A DNA stretch of 64,000 nucleotides from positions 966,701-1,030,700 of the forward strand of contig GG745342.1 of NCBI GenBank assembly GCA_000151295.1, written 5' to 3'. This document shows, piece by piece, positions 39,848-52,730 of this stretch (positions are counted from its first letter, which is position 1; the number at the start of each line of letters is the position of its first letter). The notes beneath the pieces are model-generated. The model ran no database searches. It had not been told where the DNA came from and was given only the letters and a program-made list of their open reading frames with translations. A program made the translations under genes and the position numbers. This DNA comes from Allomyces macrogynus ATCC 38327 (lineage: Eukaryota > Blastocladiomycota > Blastocladiomycetes > Blastocladiales > Blastocladiaceae).

Positions 39848-42800
39848 ATGGTTATGTTTGAGGATTTGGCCTGGCCCAAGCTCCCCGCCGCCATGAACGT
39901 CGACCCAACTGCCGCTCTCGCTGCCGTGCGCTCTCGCAGTCCAACGCTGCCAAAGTTCCCGACTCTCAAGACGCCGCGCATCTCGCTTGCTGCCGCGACC
40001 GCCGCGACCAAGGACCTCTTCCAGCAGTCGGCCGCTGCCAGCTCCGCCGCAACTTCGGCCGCCAAGGACCTCTTCCAGCTCCAATCGGCCGCAGCCAAAA
40101 ACTTGCTCGAAGAACGCTCGGCTGCCGCCAAGGACCTGATCCAGCAGTCGGCGGCACCGTTGCTCGCGTCGAGTCCCGTCCAGCAGCTCGTGCACCAGCC
40201 CGTCTTCTCGTCGGTGCCCGTCACATCCATCTTCTCGGCGCTCGAATCGGTCGCGCCGGCCAGTTTGAACCAGGGGACGGTGCCGACTGTCGAGAACGTG
40301 CACGACGACGAATCGATCACGCTCGACGACGTGTCGAGCCGCAACCAATCCATTTTCGAATCGGCTGTGCCATCGACCGAACCTGCTGTCCTGCCGTCGG
40401 ACTGTACCAGCGCGCCCACTCCCGCCCTGCCAGCCCGTGTTCCTCTTCGAATCGATACGAGTGTTGCTCGTTTCGAACTGGCCGAAAACAGTGACGGACC
40501 TGCTCCCGCAACCTCTGCGACCGTCGTCGACGCGCCTGCATCTCTTGTGACCGTTGCCGACGCACCCGCGCAAGTTGCCGAAGACGTGAGATTGCACGAA
40601 CCCGAAGAGCCGGTTCCCGCACTCGACACGTCCACGCAACTCGCCGAGGACCGAAGCTCGGTGATTCCGGCAGAACAGGCTCCTGAGGTCGTTGCACCCG
40701 TCGAAACCCAGCCGATCGTCGTTGAAGCGCCAGTCGAGGTCGATCAGGCTGACGTCGGCGTTCCCAACCAAGACGAACTCGCACTTGTTCACGCACTCGC
40801 CCAAGCCGAGTTCGCTGTCGCTGACGCGCCAGTGCAGCCGACCGACCGACCCGATTTGGACGCGCCGTCTCCCGACGATCCCGCGACCAGTTTGCTCGCC
40901 GACGCCCCCTCGGTGGAACCGATCACCGACGACGTCATCCCGACCAGTGCTCAACCCGACCTCGAGCCGATCACGCCGCCATCCGAACCGGAACAAGACG
41001 ATCGCGACTCACTCGTTTTTGAAAAGCCCGTATTCGACGACGACGCTCCGACGCCCGTTTTCGACATGGCTCCCGCCGTCGCGCAGTTGCCAACTCCGGT
41101 CACGAGCCCACACGGTTCGCTCGTCAATGATAAGCCCGCGGCGCGTGCTGTGCCGAAAGAGTCGGCGTCACGCCGCGTAAGCCAGCTGAGCAGCTCTTCG
41201 AGTCGTCGGTCGAGCCGTGCCAGCAAGACGTCGTCGATGATTTTGCAGGGCCACCATGAACTCGTCTCGACGTGGATTGAAAAGCCCGACGGGACGCGCG
41301 TGCTGCAGCGCCGCATCGTCTTGCACGATTCGCCCACGTCCTCGACCGCGACCGCGCCCGCAATTGCGCCCGCCGCTGAGCCGACGAGCGACGAGGAGCC
41401 GGCTCTCGCTGCTCCTTCGCCACGCTCGTCCATGGATCTGCGCCGCGCGTCGACGGTGATGCCCAACGTCATCAACGTCATGGCCGCGACCATGCCGCCA
41501 ATGACTTTCTTGTCCGGATACCAGTCGTCGATGCCCTACGACACGACCATCTCGCCGTTTGCGCCGCCGATGCTGCGTCGCGTGTCGAGCGAATCGGCGC
41601 TCACGGTGACCAAGGCCGCGGATGCGCCAAAGTACCCCAAGGACCCGAGAAGTATTCACGCGCTGCCGGCACACCGCCGCGAGGCGTGCTCGCCCTTGGC
41701 GCCCGAGGCCGATTTGCAGTCGTACCGTGGGCTCATGAACGTTGCGGGTACTTTGTCGTTGGGTCGTCTTGGTCGAGACGCGACGTGGCGAGCGGTTTCT
41801 AACGCGCTCGCCTCACTCTAGCACTGACACTCGTTGTGAGCAACCTTCGGCTCATCATCGAAAACTTCCTAAGCTGGGGCTTGTTGCTGACGCTGCCGCG
41901 CAACTGGGTCGGCACGCAAGACTGGGTCGTGGGTGCCGCGTGCATTGCGTTCCTCGGCTGCGTCGCGGCGTTTGCCTACTCGATTGAAAAGACGAGCGCG
42001 ACGGCGGGCGCCTGCTTCTTTGTGATCGAGTCGCCGATGCGCCGCTGGGCTCTGATCAACTTGATTGCCGCCCTTGTCGTGCCCACCTGCTTTGTGTGGT
42101 TTGCCGTGCGCGATCCCATCACGGGCACCGCGGTCATGGGGCTGTCCGTGATTGTCGTGCTCAAGCTCACGAGCTACCATCTCGTCAACGCCGAGCTGCG
42201 CTACTTTTACAACTACGGCCACAACGTGCCGACCTACGCGTCCAAGAGCGACGACGATCGCGCCATTTACCCGCGCAACATCACCGTCGCCAACCTCGTC
42301 GAGTTTCTCAGTTTCCCGACGCTGTGCTACCAGCCCAAGTACCCGCGCACCGACAAGGTGCACGTGGGCAAGGTCATCAAGTACGCGCTCGAGACGGCCG
42401 CTGCCGTCATAACAATGTACACGCTCGTCGCGCAGTACATGCGCCCGATTGTCGAGTCGACGTATGCGGCCCTGACGGACCCGGTCACGGGCGCCGTGCA
42501 CTGGACCACCCCATCGCCCGTGTTACTGCTCGAGCGCACGCTCACGCTCACGCTCACGACCATCTACTTTTGGCTCACCATGTTCTTTGGCACCTTCCAT
42601 GCCGCGAGCAACCTGCAGGCCGAGCTTACGCGGTTCGCCGACCGCGAGTTTTACCTCGACTGGTGGAACTGCTCGACGATCGGCGCCTACTGGCGGCTGT
42701 GGAACCAGCCCGTGCACACGTGGCTCAAGCGGCACGTCTACATTCCGCTCGTCGCGGGCAAGTGGTTGCCGGACCCGCACCACCCGCCCGGCGCACTGCC

Positions 42801-43224
42801 GGACTCGCCGCGCGGCGAGATCGTCGGCGTGAGCAAGCAGACCGCGGGGCTCGTGTGCTTTTTCGTGTCGGCCGTCTTCCATGAGCTGCTGATTGCCGTG
42901 CCGACCAAGCTCGTATGGATGGTCGGGTTTGGCGCGATGATCGTGCAGGTGCCGCTCATGACCGTGTCGGAAAAGTGGGACAAGAAGTACCGCCAGTGGA
43001 AACCCGATGGCGTGAACATGCTCGGCAATTTGCTCATGTGGGTCACGTTCTGCTTGATCGGGCACCCGACGGCCGTCATGCTCTACTACGTGTACGTTTT
43101 TTGCTGTGTTCGGCTGCCGTGGCTGCCCTTGACGCTGAGACTGATGGGACTTTGTGATGTAGGGGCTGGTGCGCGCGCGAGCACTGCGTCGTTGCGCTTG
43201 CGTGAACGAGTACGGCCCGTTTGA
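39848..43224 (+). CDS. Diacylglycerol O-acyltransferase 1 (MBOAT) with long disordered N-terminal extension
   Basis: ER membrane enzyme that makes triacylglycerol from diacylglycerol and acyl-CoA. Exon 1 (39848-41747) and exon 2 (41822 onward) join through a 74-bp intron (GTACTT...CTCTAG) in phase. This fuses HRREACSPLAPEADLQSYRG of exon 1 to LTLVVSNLRLIIENF, the continuous N-terminal signature of DGAT1. Motifs: FYLDWWN at about 910-916 and the active-site His in VFHELLIAVPTKL at about 987, with several membrane segments. The first ~600 residues are Ala/Pro/Asp/Glu-rich and disordered, with KDLFQQSAAA-type repeats near the start. This is far longer than the usual cytosolic tail. The 3' end is uncertain: GTGTACGT after YYV near 43090 may be a donor, and the residues after it look non-homologous. 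Confidence 0.88.
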
Positions 43225-43589
43225 TCTTTTTTTGTGTTTGCTGGCGGGTCCGGCAGTCGGCTGACGCGCTGGGCTGCGACTTTGCATCGTGCTCTTTTTT
43301 TTTTTTTGTTTGTTGGCCGGCCCGTTCACAGGCCAGACTGCGTTTTGCCTCGATCATTTTCTCGAATGCAGGTCTAGATACCAACAGCCATGTTGCTCTC
43401 CACCGTGTTTCTCCAGGCTCCTTGTCATGGGCGCTCGTTCCGTCCATGAGGTTGGCCGTCAGTTTGTTGTGAGATTGGAGAAGAGCAATCTGGCAACGAT
43501 CTGGCAACGACACAAGGGATCCCAGTCAGCAAAGTACCATTGGTCACACTTCATGATCCCATCCTGATCAACTCCATTGCAGCCCAAAG
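43225..43589. other. Intergenic between DGAT1 and the DUF6604-like gene
   Basis: Contains T-rich tracts (43227-43233 and 43293-43308) that may be 3' end signals of DGAT1. No gene is seen. Confidence 0.5.
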
Positions 43590-45065
43590 CATGTCAAACC
43601 CATTGCAATTTGCTCAATCCACGGCCGACACGATGCAAGAGCCGACTCCAACCGGTAGTGCCGGCGCCGACAATCCCGTTGCTGCACCAGGACCTAAGTT
43701 GCCAGAATCCCTGCTCGACATTCACCGCCAATACAAATCTGACACGAACCGGCTCGCGGCATGGCTTGCGACCAAAGCCGCATTGCTCGGTTCCCACAAT
43801 GCATCGGCGGCAGCCCGCTTTGTGCCAAAGTCGAAGCAGCCGCCTCCCGACTTTGGCAGGAAGCCCCCGCGCTTGATGCCTGTGACGCGCGCGGCCAAGC
43901 GCAAGGCGCGCAAGGAGGCCAAGTCGACGGCAACCGCGTCGACAGCACCGGCCACCATGACAGAGACTAATCCGTCAACGACCGCAACGGCGCTCGCACC
44001 CGTTATCGTGAAAACGCACGACTTCAAGACGCTTGCTCAATCTGTTGCCGACGCGCAGGCTGCTGTGCCGACCAGGGTCATGACGTGGGCGACGCGCGCG
44101 ATTCGCGCATGCAAGACGTGCGTCGAGTGGTTCCGGGCGGTCGCGACCGCCGAGACAGCGGGCGAGCAGGACGCGCAGCACACTTACTTTATTGGCGTGC
44201 TCGAGACGGTCGTTGACATTTTGGTGCCACATTGGTTGGCGAGCAAGGACGGCCGGTCGGGCGCGAAATTGGCGGTCCCGGGTGGTAACCGCGCTATTGC
44301 AGTGAAGCCGTCGGGCTCAAGCAAGGACGAGGAGCCTGTGCCGCCTACAAGCCCGAGCAGGACTATTTGGACCTGTTGTTTTTCATGCAGACCGAGTTTC
44401 TCCAGTAAAGATACGCGGTTACGTTCGGACGACGTGGATCGAGTGCGTCCAGGGTACCGTTGAATTGATCACGGCGTCGCTCGTCACGAACACGGCTCTG
44501 GATGCGGTGCGTGTCGGCCAAACTTGCACGAGATTTTCCGACGCTCTGCATTGGTCCGCTTGGCCCGCTCCCCGCCATGAACATCATCCTGGCCGCTTTC
44601 CAGGCCAAGCACAATATCCCGCCGCCATCGTCTCGTGAAACGGCGAGTGCCATGTTTGACCCTGCCCTGTACGCCGTGTATGATCATGTGCCCCTTCCGA
44701 CGTTGCTCTTGTTACTCCGGCTCAAGGATGGGCCCCAGCCGATTCATCAGCCTGATCAATCGCAACCAGTCGACTTGGCCGAGCAGTTCCGGCGCGACAA
44801 GCGCTTTTTCCAACGGGTCGCGTACGAGTGTAACCAATTTGCGAATCACCCAAAGACAGGCAAGGGCGTGCGCGCCGCCCTCTTTCTTGACGTGTTTACC
44901 GAGGACATTCTCGAGTACCTCAAGTCCGATCGCCCTACGCTAACCTTTGTCATGGCGACGCAGGTCTGGCTCGACATTATTCACACGCTGGGCGGCGATA
45001 TGTTGATTGGCCAAACCAGTTTGTATGGCATGTGCCAGAATCTCGCGCCGTCGGTGCTCAGTTAA
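43590..45065 (+). pseudogene. DUF6604-like fungal protein, frame disrupted
   Basis: MSNPLQFAQSTADTMQEPTP leads to the block LLDIHRQYKSDTNRLAAWLA, the hallmark start of DUF6604 (YRQYKxDTNxVAxWLA). A basic tract (RAAKRKARKEAK) and a VKTHDFKTLAQSVADAQAAV helix region follow. After about 44340 the homologous reading moves between frames: YLDLLFFMQTEFLQ, then YVRTTWIECVQGTVELITAS, LVTNTALD, then the open 44502-45065 piece (MNIILAAFQAKHNIPPPSSR). These shifts have no convincing splice sites. It is either several tiny exons I cannot resolve or a decayed gene. The family's function is unknown. Confidence 0.5.
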
Positions 45066-45642
45066 AGGGTCCATTCGAGGGGAGGGCGTGTTGCTTTGGC
45101 TGCAATATGTTCGGGCCCCTGCTTGTTTACCAATCAAATGACACCGCATGTTCACTGTGGATCATCTGTGTTCCCTACAATTTAGTGCAGTGGGTGGCTC
45201 GGATCCTCCTGGGGTCAAGAGTGTGCATGGGCACTCAAGAGAATCCACAGTCTACCTATTGAACCGGGATGCTGTGCCCGTGTCTGTGTCTGATAACAAC
45301 CACATGATGATGGTTTCTCGGTCCTGACAGCCTCACGGCTTGCACGATGCGCATTCGAGCAAAGCTCTCTCATTTCGCTCACCTCGAGCGTTGTTTGACG
45401 CGATGCTCAAAAGTGCACGCATGCACCCTCTCGTCTCATTTTGTGGTCAACTCCTCATCAGCGGCACTTTCCCAAGGATGCTTCTCGCATGTGCTAAGCT
45501 TAATATTATGTTCTCGTTGAAATGGAGGAGGAATGCAAATCATATTCACTTGAAAAGGCACAACCGAAACCTCCAGACCGCCTGGTGCCAATACGCCATA
45601 ACACAAACCACACCGACCCTCCCAAACCACGATGGCTGCAAA
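45066..45642. other. Intergenic between two converging genes
   Basis: Short ORFs only. No feature recognised. Confidence 0.5.
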
Positions 45643-47891
45643 TCAGATCTCGTCGAACGACAATCCGAGCAGCTCAAAGGCCGTCGCACGAGCAACACGC
45701 CGCGCATGCTTGACCTAAATCGGAAGAGACGGCCCGCCAAGTTAGCAGATGGAATATCAAAGCACTCTGGCATCGTTTCGCCGCAAAACGCACCGTTTGA
45801 TTGCGCGGGATCGCCTCCATGAAGAACACGCCGCGCGCCAGGTGCTTGTGTGGTTCAAACGCCTTGGCGACGTGGTCGACGATAATCTTGGCGAGGGTCG
45901 CTTGCGCGGCCGCGTCCTTGATGACTGCGGTGGACTGCGGAGCGACCAGCGCGCACAACGCTTGCTTGTCGCGGGTGCTTTTGTACCCATTGGCCGGGAC
46001 GGGCACCACGACCACGTCGAGCACATCGTGCAGCGTCAAAATCTCGTCCTCAATCTCGGTGGGCGCGACCTAGAGCGATCGCCGAACAAAAATATAAGTG
46101 GCATGCCGTGGAATGGAAGTGAACAGTGCATAGTGCCCGTACCAGTTTGCTGTCGACGTAGCACACGTCCTTGACGCGGTCCAACACCTTCATACACCCG
46201 TCAACGCCCATTTCGACCATATCGCCGGTCTTGTACCACGACTTGCCGCCAATCGTCATGAAGGCCGCCCTCGTCTGCTCAGGGCGGCCAAAGTAGCCCG
46301 TCGTGTCGGACATGACGCTCGGACCGCGAATCAAAAACTCGCCCGGGCCGGTCACACCGCCATGGTTGGTGGGAAGCGGTTCGTGCGTCGCCGGGTCCAG
46401 GAGCAGCGCCTCCATGCCGGGCTTGAGCCACCCAATCGTACCGGGCTGCAGCACCTTGCCCTTGCCCCAGTGGAGCATTGCGACCGCGAGCGCCTCCGAG
46501 GACCCGTACCCTTGCACAACGGGGACTACATGAACAACGTTAAGATGGATTTGCGGTGGAGAAGCCGCGGCGATGTAATCGGCACGTACTCTTCAAAATC
46601 TCCATGGCCTGACGATGCGTTGCGGCCGACAACGGCGCCGACACGGCCATGACATTCTCAAGCGACGACAAGTCGTAATCCTTGATGCGCGGGTCCTTAA
46701 TGATCTGAACCAGGTACTTTGGATAAATCACGGCGTGCGTGACCTTGTGCAGCTCCACCGTCTTGAGCCAGTCGACCACATCAAAATTCTCAAGGAAGTA
46801 GACGCTGCAACCGCGCAGCGCCGCGCTCAGGTAAATGAGCGTGCCCGTCAGGTGCGCGAAGCTGCTGGTCCCATCGTGACGCACTTGTGCGTCGACGGTC
46901 GCCTTCTTGGTCGAGTCGGCGGGACGCGCCGCGGTGCCCTGCTGCCGCGTGTGCATTTGCACCATCGTGCTCAGAATCATGCGGTGCGTGACCTGTACGG
47001 CCTTGCGGCTGCTCTCGGTCGTGCCGCTGGAGAAGTACGACCGGACCGTCAGTGTTCGTGTACTGTGAAGACAGCCAAAATGGGCAGGGTGCACGAAGGT
47101 GAAATGGGATGAGGAAACGCACCTCGTAAACGTGATAAACGCCGTGTCGTCGAGTCCGACCTGGGCTTCAGTCGACGGCATCATGGCCTTGCCTGGAATA
47201 ATCAGGTCGGTCATGCATTTGATGCCCTTGCTGGGCTTGTCGAGCATCACAATAGGTGGGCGCGACGTCAAGTTGGCCAATTCCAGCGCCTATCGCGGAA
47301 GTTTCGACCAAGCCAAGTTAGGCCACCGCCACCGTAAAGTGGAGGGATGGAGGACCACAAAAAATACGAACCTCGCGCACGAGCTCGTACAGCGACGAGT
47401 GGACAATGACCGCGTGCGGCGTGGTCTCCGCAATCAAGTGCGCGCCGAGATCCACCGTAAGGTACGGGACCATCGGGACAAGAACGATGCCTGCAATCGC
47501 ATGCGAGTGAGGAACAAGCATAACCGGATGGAGGAGCGACGACACAGCCGTAGTACGAACCGGAAAACAGGCACGCAATGTCGAGAATAAAGAAAAGCTC
47601 GTGGTTCGGCGAGATAATGGCCAGACGATCGCCGCGCTTCAGGCCTAGGTTCTTGATCAGGCCGTGCGCGAGCCCCAGCGCGCTGTTGAACAGCTCGCCG
47701 TACGTCAGCCGACGGTGGTCGGCATCCAAGGCGTGCGCCATGTAGAGCGAGTCGGGCTTGTGCGAACGCAGCCGCGCAAACAGGAGCCGCCCGACTGTCG
47801 CGACAGGCAGGGGCTTGACCGAGTCGGCCGGCGCCGGGGACCGGATCAGAGCGTGCTCGAGGTTGGCGACCGTGTTGTCTAACTGAACCAT
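45643..47891 (-). CDS. 4-coumarate-CoA-ligase-like acyl/aryl-CoA synthetase, seven exons
   Basis: ANL-superfamily enzyme that adenylates a carboxylic acid and transfers it to CoA. Exons: 47891-47561, 47490-47372, 47289-47123, 47062-46590, 46525-46143, 46069-45794 and 45714-45643. All phases agree and give 606 residues. Motifs: A3 loop SYFSSGTTESSRKAV, where the usual SSGTTGLPKGV glycine is Glu; A5-like VVQGYGSSEAL; A7/A8-like YKTGDMVEMGVDGCMKVLDR; C-terminal VAPTEIEDEILTLHDVLDVV and IPRNQTVKHARRVAR. The hinge-region lysine usually found in the PRxxxGK motif is not obvious (PRNQTVKHAR; this K may serve). Substrate not assignable. A truncated paralogue lies at 29.6-30.7 kb. No peroxisomal SKL ends the protein (FDEI). 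Confidence 0.85.
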
Positions 47892-48540
47892 GGCGTTGAC
47901 AGTGCTGGTCGGTGACGGCCGGGCGGGGAGATGGAGGCGCGGTACTAGCGAGCCAGCGGTCGCTTTATACCGTTGGAGGACGCATCTCGCTCGGTGAACT
48001 GGTGATCATGGACCAGGTGGCCAGAGACATCAGGGATGGAATGGAAGGAATTGAGAAACATTTGGAGAGGTGATGGACGAGCGGTCGCGCCACCCCACTG
48101 GGACGGTTGCCACAATCGGCAACCATGTCCAGGCTTCTCAGCAGATTTATGGGTTTCTTTCTTCCATGACCCGTGGCGGGGCCCTAAGTAGTTCTCACCG
48201 CTGCCATCATTTCCACGGCTCGGCCTTGCTCACGACGTACTCCGCTGATCCAAACGAGCATGAGCTTCCATGTCCACGCGCAGGGTCATGCGCGGCAACG
48301 GGATCCGTGAAAAATGAATGTGCGCAGGCAGGTCGGCTCTGTAGAACAGTATCAATGATCCGCGCTTTGCGCCTCCTGAATCAAATTTCACGAATTCGTC
48401 GCGGAATTATCAATGTAACTACGAGCCTGTCAACGACCAAGTGCACCAGGTGGCCTGCCGGTATGGTCCCGACTACTGCAGGCGTGTCTGATAAAAAAGC
48501 CTAACGTTGTTCTGATGTAAATCAACCCTCACGATTTCAC
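47892..48540. other. Intergenic, 4CL promoter side and Helitron flank
   Basis: No gene recognised. The right part should hold the 3' end of the Helitron (read on the minus strand), but I could not fix a CTRR terminus with a preceding hairpin. Confidence 0.45.
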
Positions 48541-48567
48541 CCCCAAAAAAATGTCACCCAAAATATA

Positions 48568-51500
48568 TCACCCAAGAACCTCGCGATACACAACATTATC
48601 GGTTTCGTTGCTTGCAGCGCCAGCAAGCACGCGAATTCCAGCAGGATTCCCGCATCGAGAAAGGGCAACATACAGCTCCCCATGGGAGAAAACTGGACGC
48701 GGCAGATACACACCAACACAACTCAGGGTTTGCCCTTGTGCCTTGTTGATGATCATGGCAAATGTGAGAGCGACTGAGAATTGACGACGACGCATGCGAA
48801 ATGGCAAATTATCATCGTCACCAGTCAGCAAGTCAATGCGTGGAAGCACAACCTTCTCATTTCGACCCATAATCTTGGCTACAATTATGCGACACCTGCA
48901 TTGACCATGCGCGTTCCATTGCAGAGACCACGGGTGGGGTCGAGATTCCGCAGGAAAATTACTGGCACGCCGACTTTGAGCTTGAGGCGATGTGGCAGAA
49001 ATCCAGATGGGCATTGCGTGTTGAGAACTTCCAGTGGGATGAGACCAAGTCCTTCACGCGCATCTCCCTCGTCTTCCAACGAATCAGCAGAGAGCCACTC
49101 GTGGAGCTCACCCAGAGCAGCTTGCGCCATTTGGTTGTTGATTTCTGCAACATCTGCAGTGAATGGTGTCAGGAAGCATTGACCCAGGTTGTAGTCATCA
49201 TTTCAAGCACAATCCTGGTGCGGGTCGACAAATTCGAGCAAACCAGCAAGGTTGCGCTGCTCAACTGCTGCCAAAGTTTGGACCTTTACAAGCATGCAGC
49301 AATCGTGTCCCCTGCTGTCCCCCTACAAACGACAGGCAGAATCCGGTGAAAGTCGCCACCAAGAACAATGACCTTGCCGCCAAATGGAGCACTATTGCCT
49401 GTGATGTCGTGCAATAGATCATCAACCGCCCCCAGTGCAAAGCAGTGGGCCACGGAGCACTTGTCCCAAACAATCAGGTGTCTGCACGCAACATGTCAGC
49501 ATGATCCGACTGCCTTGGCAAGTTGCTAGTCACTCCATCAGCGAGAATCAATAACAACCTGAACGTTACATGAGCAGTGCGTCTGCCAGGAAGCTGCAAT
49601 GCCCGGCAATGCTGCAGCAAGAGCAACTCCATGAACGAAATGTCCCTCTTCATCCTGAAGCACGCACACAGCAGCAGGGAGCGCCTTGTACACAAAAAGT
49701 CTTGCCAGTACCACCAGGTCCATCCAGGAACAAAACTCCACCAGTTTGGTGCTGAACTGCCTGTATCACAATATCAAACGCAACCTGTTGGTCATGGTTC
49801 ACCTGCAAGCCCTGTACAAACTGAAGCAGTCCTGTGTGGTCATAATCCAGCTCCCGCTCCAGCAAAGCATTATCAGTTGCGTGTCACTGCTGCACTTGAC
49901 GAAAACCGTCAGTAATCTGTAGCAGAGATGGGAACATGAGCAATCGTCTTGCCATGGTTGAGGATCATGAGCTCAATGTCCCCAACGCTCGCTGGAACAG
50001 GTTCGTTTCATTGCCTTCATTTTCAGGCACTGGCAACTGCCCATGAGCTTGTCGACCATTTGCACACAAAACTGGTCCCAAACCGCATGAGGGTCAGCAA
50101 GAACCACAAAGAGCAACAACGACGTGAACAGTTGGCGCAACTGGCAATAATTTTGAAATGTCGCAGCTTTGTTGAGAGTAGTATTCACGGTCATCACCAA
50201 GGAGCCCATGTACCCTGCATGCGTCCTGGAACATGGGAAAGGCGACATCACCGACCCGCCTCATTTCCTCGAAACCGCGCGCGCTGCGGACGTGGTGGAG
50301 AAGCATGTGCAGGTAAAAAAATTTCCCAGCAGCAGGCGGAATGAACTGCACACGGCCAATGGAACTTCCGCGCTGGCAAGGCTGACAGGCCTTGTCCCAC
50401 ACATGCCAAGTAAAATGCTCAGGTCCCTTGAGGTAAGTGTAATCATGAGCGATGTTCTGATTGTCACTGTCTTGACCACGCACTTCAGCAGTCCGCCTAT
50501 CTTGTAGCCGTGCATAAGTTGGTGAACCATCAGCAGGCACAGATGTTGCAGTGGCAAATGAACGTGGATACCCTTTGGCACACTTGGTCAGATCTTTGCC
50601 ATCCCCACCACAATGCTTGTTGCAGACGTGGACCATGTTTTTCTTGACAATTTCCCACAATTTGCGCTCGAGTATCTCACCAGGCAAGTAGGCGCAAACA
50701 ATGCGATCAACGTCCTCTGCTGTGACATGTTTGTACCCAGGAGCAAGTGTAATGAGCAGGTGAGCATGAGGGAGGCCACTTTTTTGGAATTCACCAAAGA
50801 TTTCGTCCTTGGTAAGGTGATCAAGTAAAGCATGAAGCTTGAGTCAGAAGACATGACAAATAACTGCAGGATCATACAAAGCTTTTCCACCCACTGCCAT
50901 GTGGCGAAAGAAGAGCTCAACCCAATTCGGGTTGGTAGTAATAGTGATGAAGAAATCAGGCTTGCCAAATCGACGCGTCAGGGCCATTGCGTCCTGATAC
51001 TGCTGGACCATGTGGCATGGGCTGCCCATGAAGCTTGATGGAAGCACAACGCAACTCCCAATTTGCTGCACATCAAAGTCGTCCAGGAGAAATGCATCGA
51101 TTGCCCCCTGGCACAATTCAGCCTGGAGTTTTGGCTGATTCTGGTGCAACCACATGAGCCGGTTGAATTAAATTGCAGTCTAACAGTCGACAACAAACAG
51201 CAAATGCAGGTGATCACCCATGATTAGTGGGATGCTGTCCTGCGGTCGCTTGAAGAGGCGATATGCGCAATATTGCCGCAATGTGAGCCACCATCCAGGA
51301 TCCTGGTTTTCTTCTGGATCGTCGCATCCAAGTACAATAGCAAGCTCATCAATTGCATCACTGTGATCAGGACCTGCAAGCACGCCAACATTTTGAGGGG
51401 GTGCCTGGCCATTACCATTTCCAGGAAGCATGTCAGCCCTCCACCACAAATCTCCAGAGGGAAGTAATAGCGGATAAAGCAAAGCAGGCCTGCGTGGGTC

Positions 51501-52730
51501 AACATATGACAGAGAAATGAGATGTGGCTGGCCCTCTGGGACCACTCCGTCCAAATACTCGAGAACAATGATGGCATCTGCAAGATCGCCATGCCCAGTT
51601 TGAACATAAATGGCGGCAACTTCATCAGCAACTGGAGCATTCTCTACATGGGCTCGCCCTTGTCCTGGACGACCAAACACAATGTGCAAGCGTTCTGGAC
51701 GTTCGGTATGAAGGGTATGACCCGTATGCTGGATTATCGCAATGAATGGGTTCATTTAATACAGGACTTACTGCAGAGTCGCAAATATTGCAGCATCAAC
51801 TTGGCCATGACCCCCACATGCGACGCTCAAGAGCTTGCTGGACCCCATCATGAATGTAAAATTGCGCAAATACTTGACCGTCTGTACTGGGATTGAGATG
51901 ACCGAGGTTTCGAATAACATGGCCGCCATCAACCACAAACATCGGCGCTCCAGCTTCGCCATTGATGTCTGCCCCATTGTACGACAGGCTCCCAAACGCA
52001 AAGCAAATGTTTTAAATGCGATTTTTGCCGCGAAATTCACGTTGCAGCAGCAATGCAGCCAACCGACGTGGTGTAGGAGCAACATTACCTAGAACAACCA
52101 TTCCCTTCATGCAACACTTGCTCAACAATGGCCTGATTTTTGGCAAACTGTGCAACTGCTCATCACAGAACATGAAAAACATGAGCGCACCACAAAATGG
52201 GTACACGCAGTCAAGACGAAGAAAATGCGCTTGCATACCCTGTTCAATCAGTTCTTGCCCAGACATCAGCCCAGGATAAAGGACGCGGTTGCGTGCGCTG
52301 AAAAGCGGGTATCGATTATTGCGTTCTAAGGGAGAGGGTGCAGCAGACGGAAAAATCAGCAGGTCACCCCACACAATGTCACGACCTTGCTTGACGTTGT
52401 GCAGTTGGAGAGGCTCCCACCGCGGCTGTGGCCCCAGTGCTGCTGAGCGGGATGAACATCAGGTGGACGCAACATCTGGGGACCAACCGGCTCAGGTGCA
52501 ATTCCAAGGAGCAGCTCGAAATCAGCAAAATCGTTATCAAAATCAACGTCAACTTGAGGCAAGACTTCAAATTGGAGCACAAAAAGAGCTGATGGCGGTG
52601 GAGCGGCCATGGGCCCGTGGTCCGCATTGGCCATGGTGCGAAGCAAGTAGATGGGTGGAGAAGTCAAAGGAGGTGAGCTGGGTGTCATAGGAAATCGAAC
52701 TTGACACTCCGACCTGCCCCTGGTCGGCAA
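48568..52730 (-). mobile_element. Decayed Helitron (RepHel: HUH Rep plus PIF1 helicase)
   Basis: Minus-strand protein pieces appear in the correct RepHel order but in changing frames. A 5' region (52730-52370) is followed by CGALMFFMFCDEQL and KCCMKGMVVLGNVAP (52.0-52.3 kb). Next come FAQFYIHDGVQ (about 51.85 kb) and DPRRPALLYPLLLPSGDLWW (about 51.5 kb), of the Helitron-like N domain. The core Rep shows VLPSSFMGSPCHMVQQYQDA and FFITITTNPNW (about 51.0 kb) and the HUH motif SGLPHAHLLITL (about 50.75 kb). The PIF1 helicase follows with Walker A FLDGPGGTGKTF (about 49.69 kb) and C-terminal FSVALTFAMIINKAQGQTLS, HGELYVALSRC (about 48.75-48.65 kb). At least six frame changes make it non-autonomous. 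Termini not determined. Confidence 0.88.
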
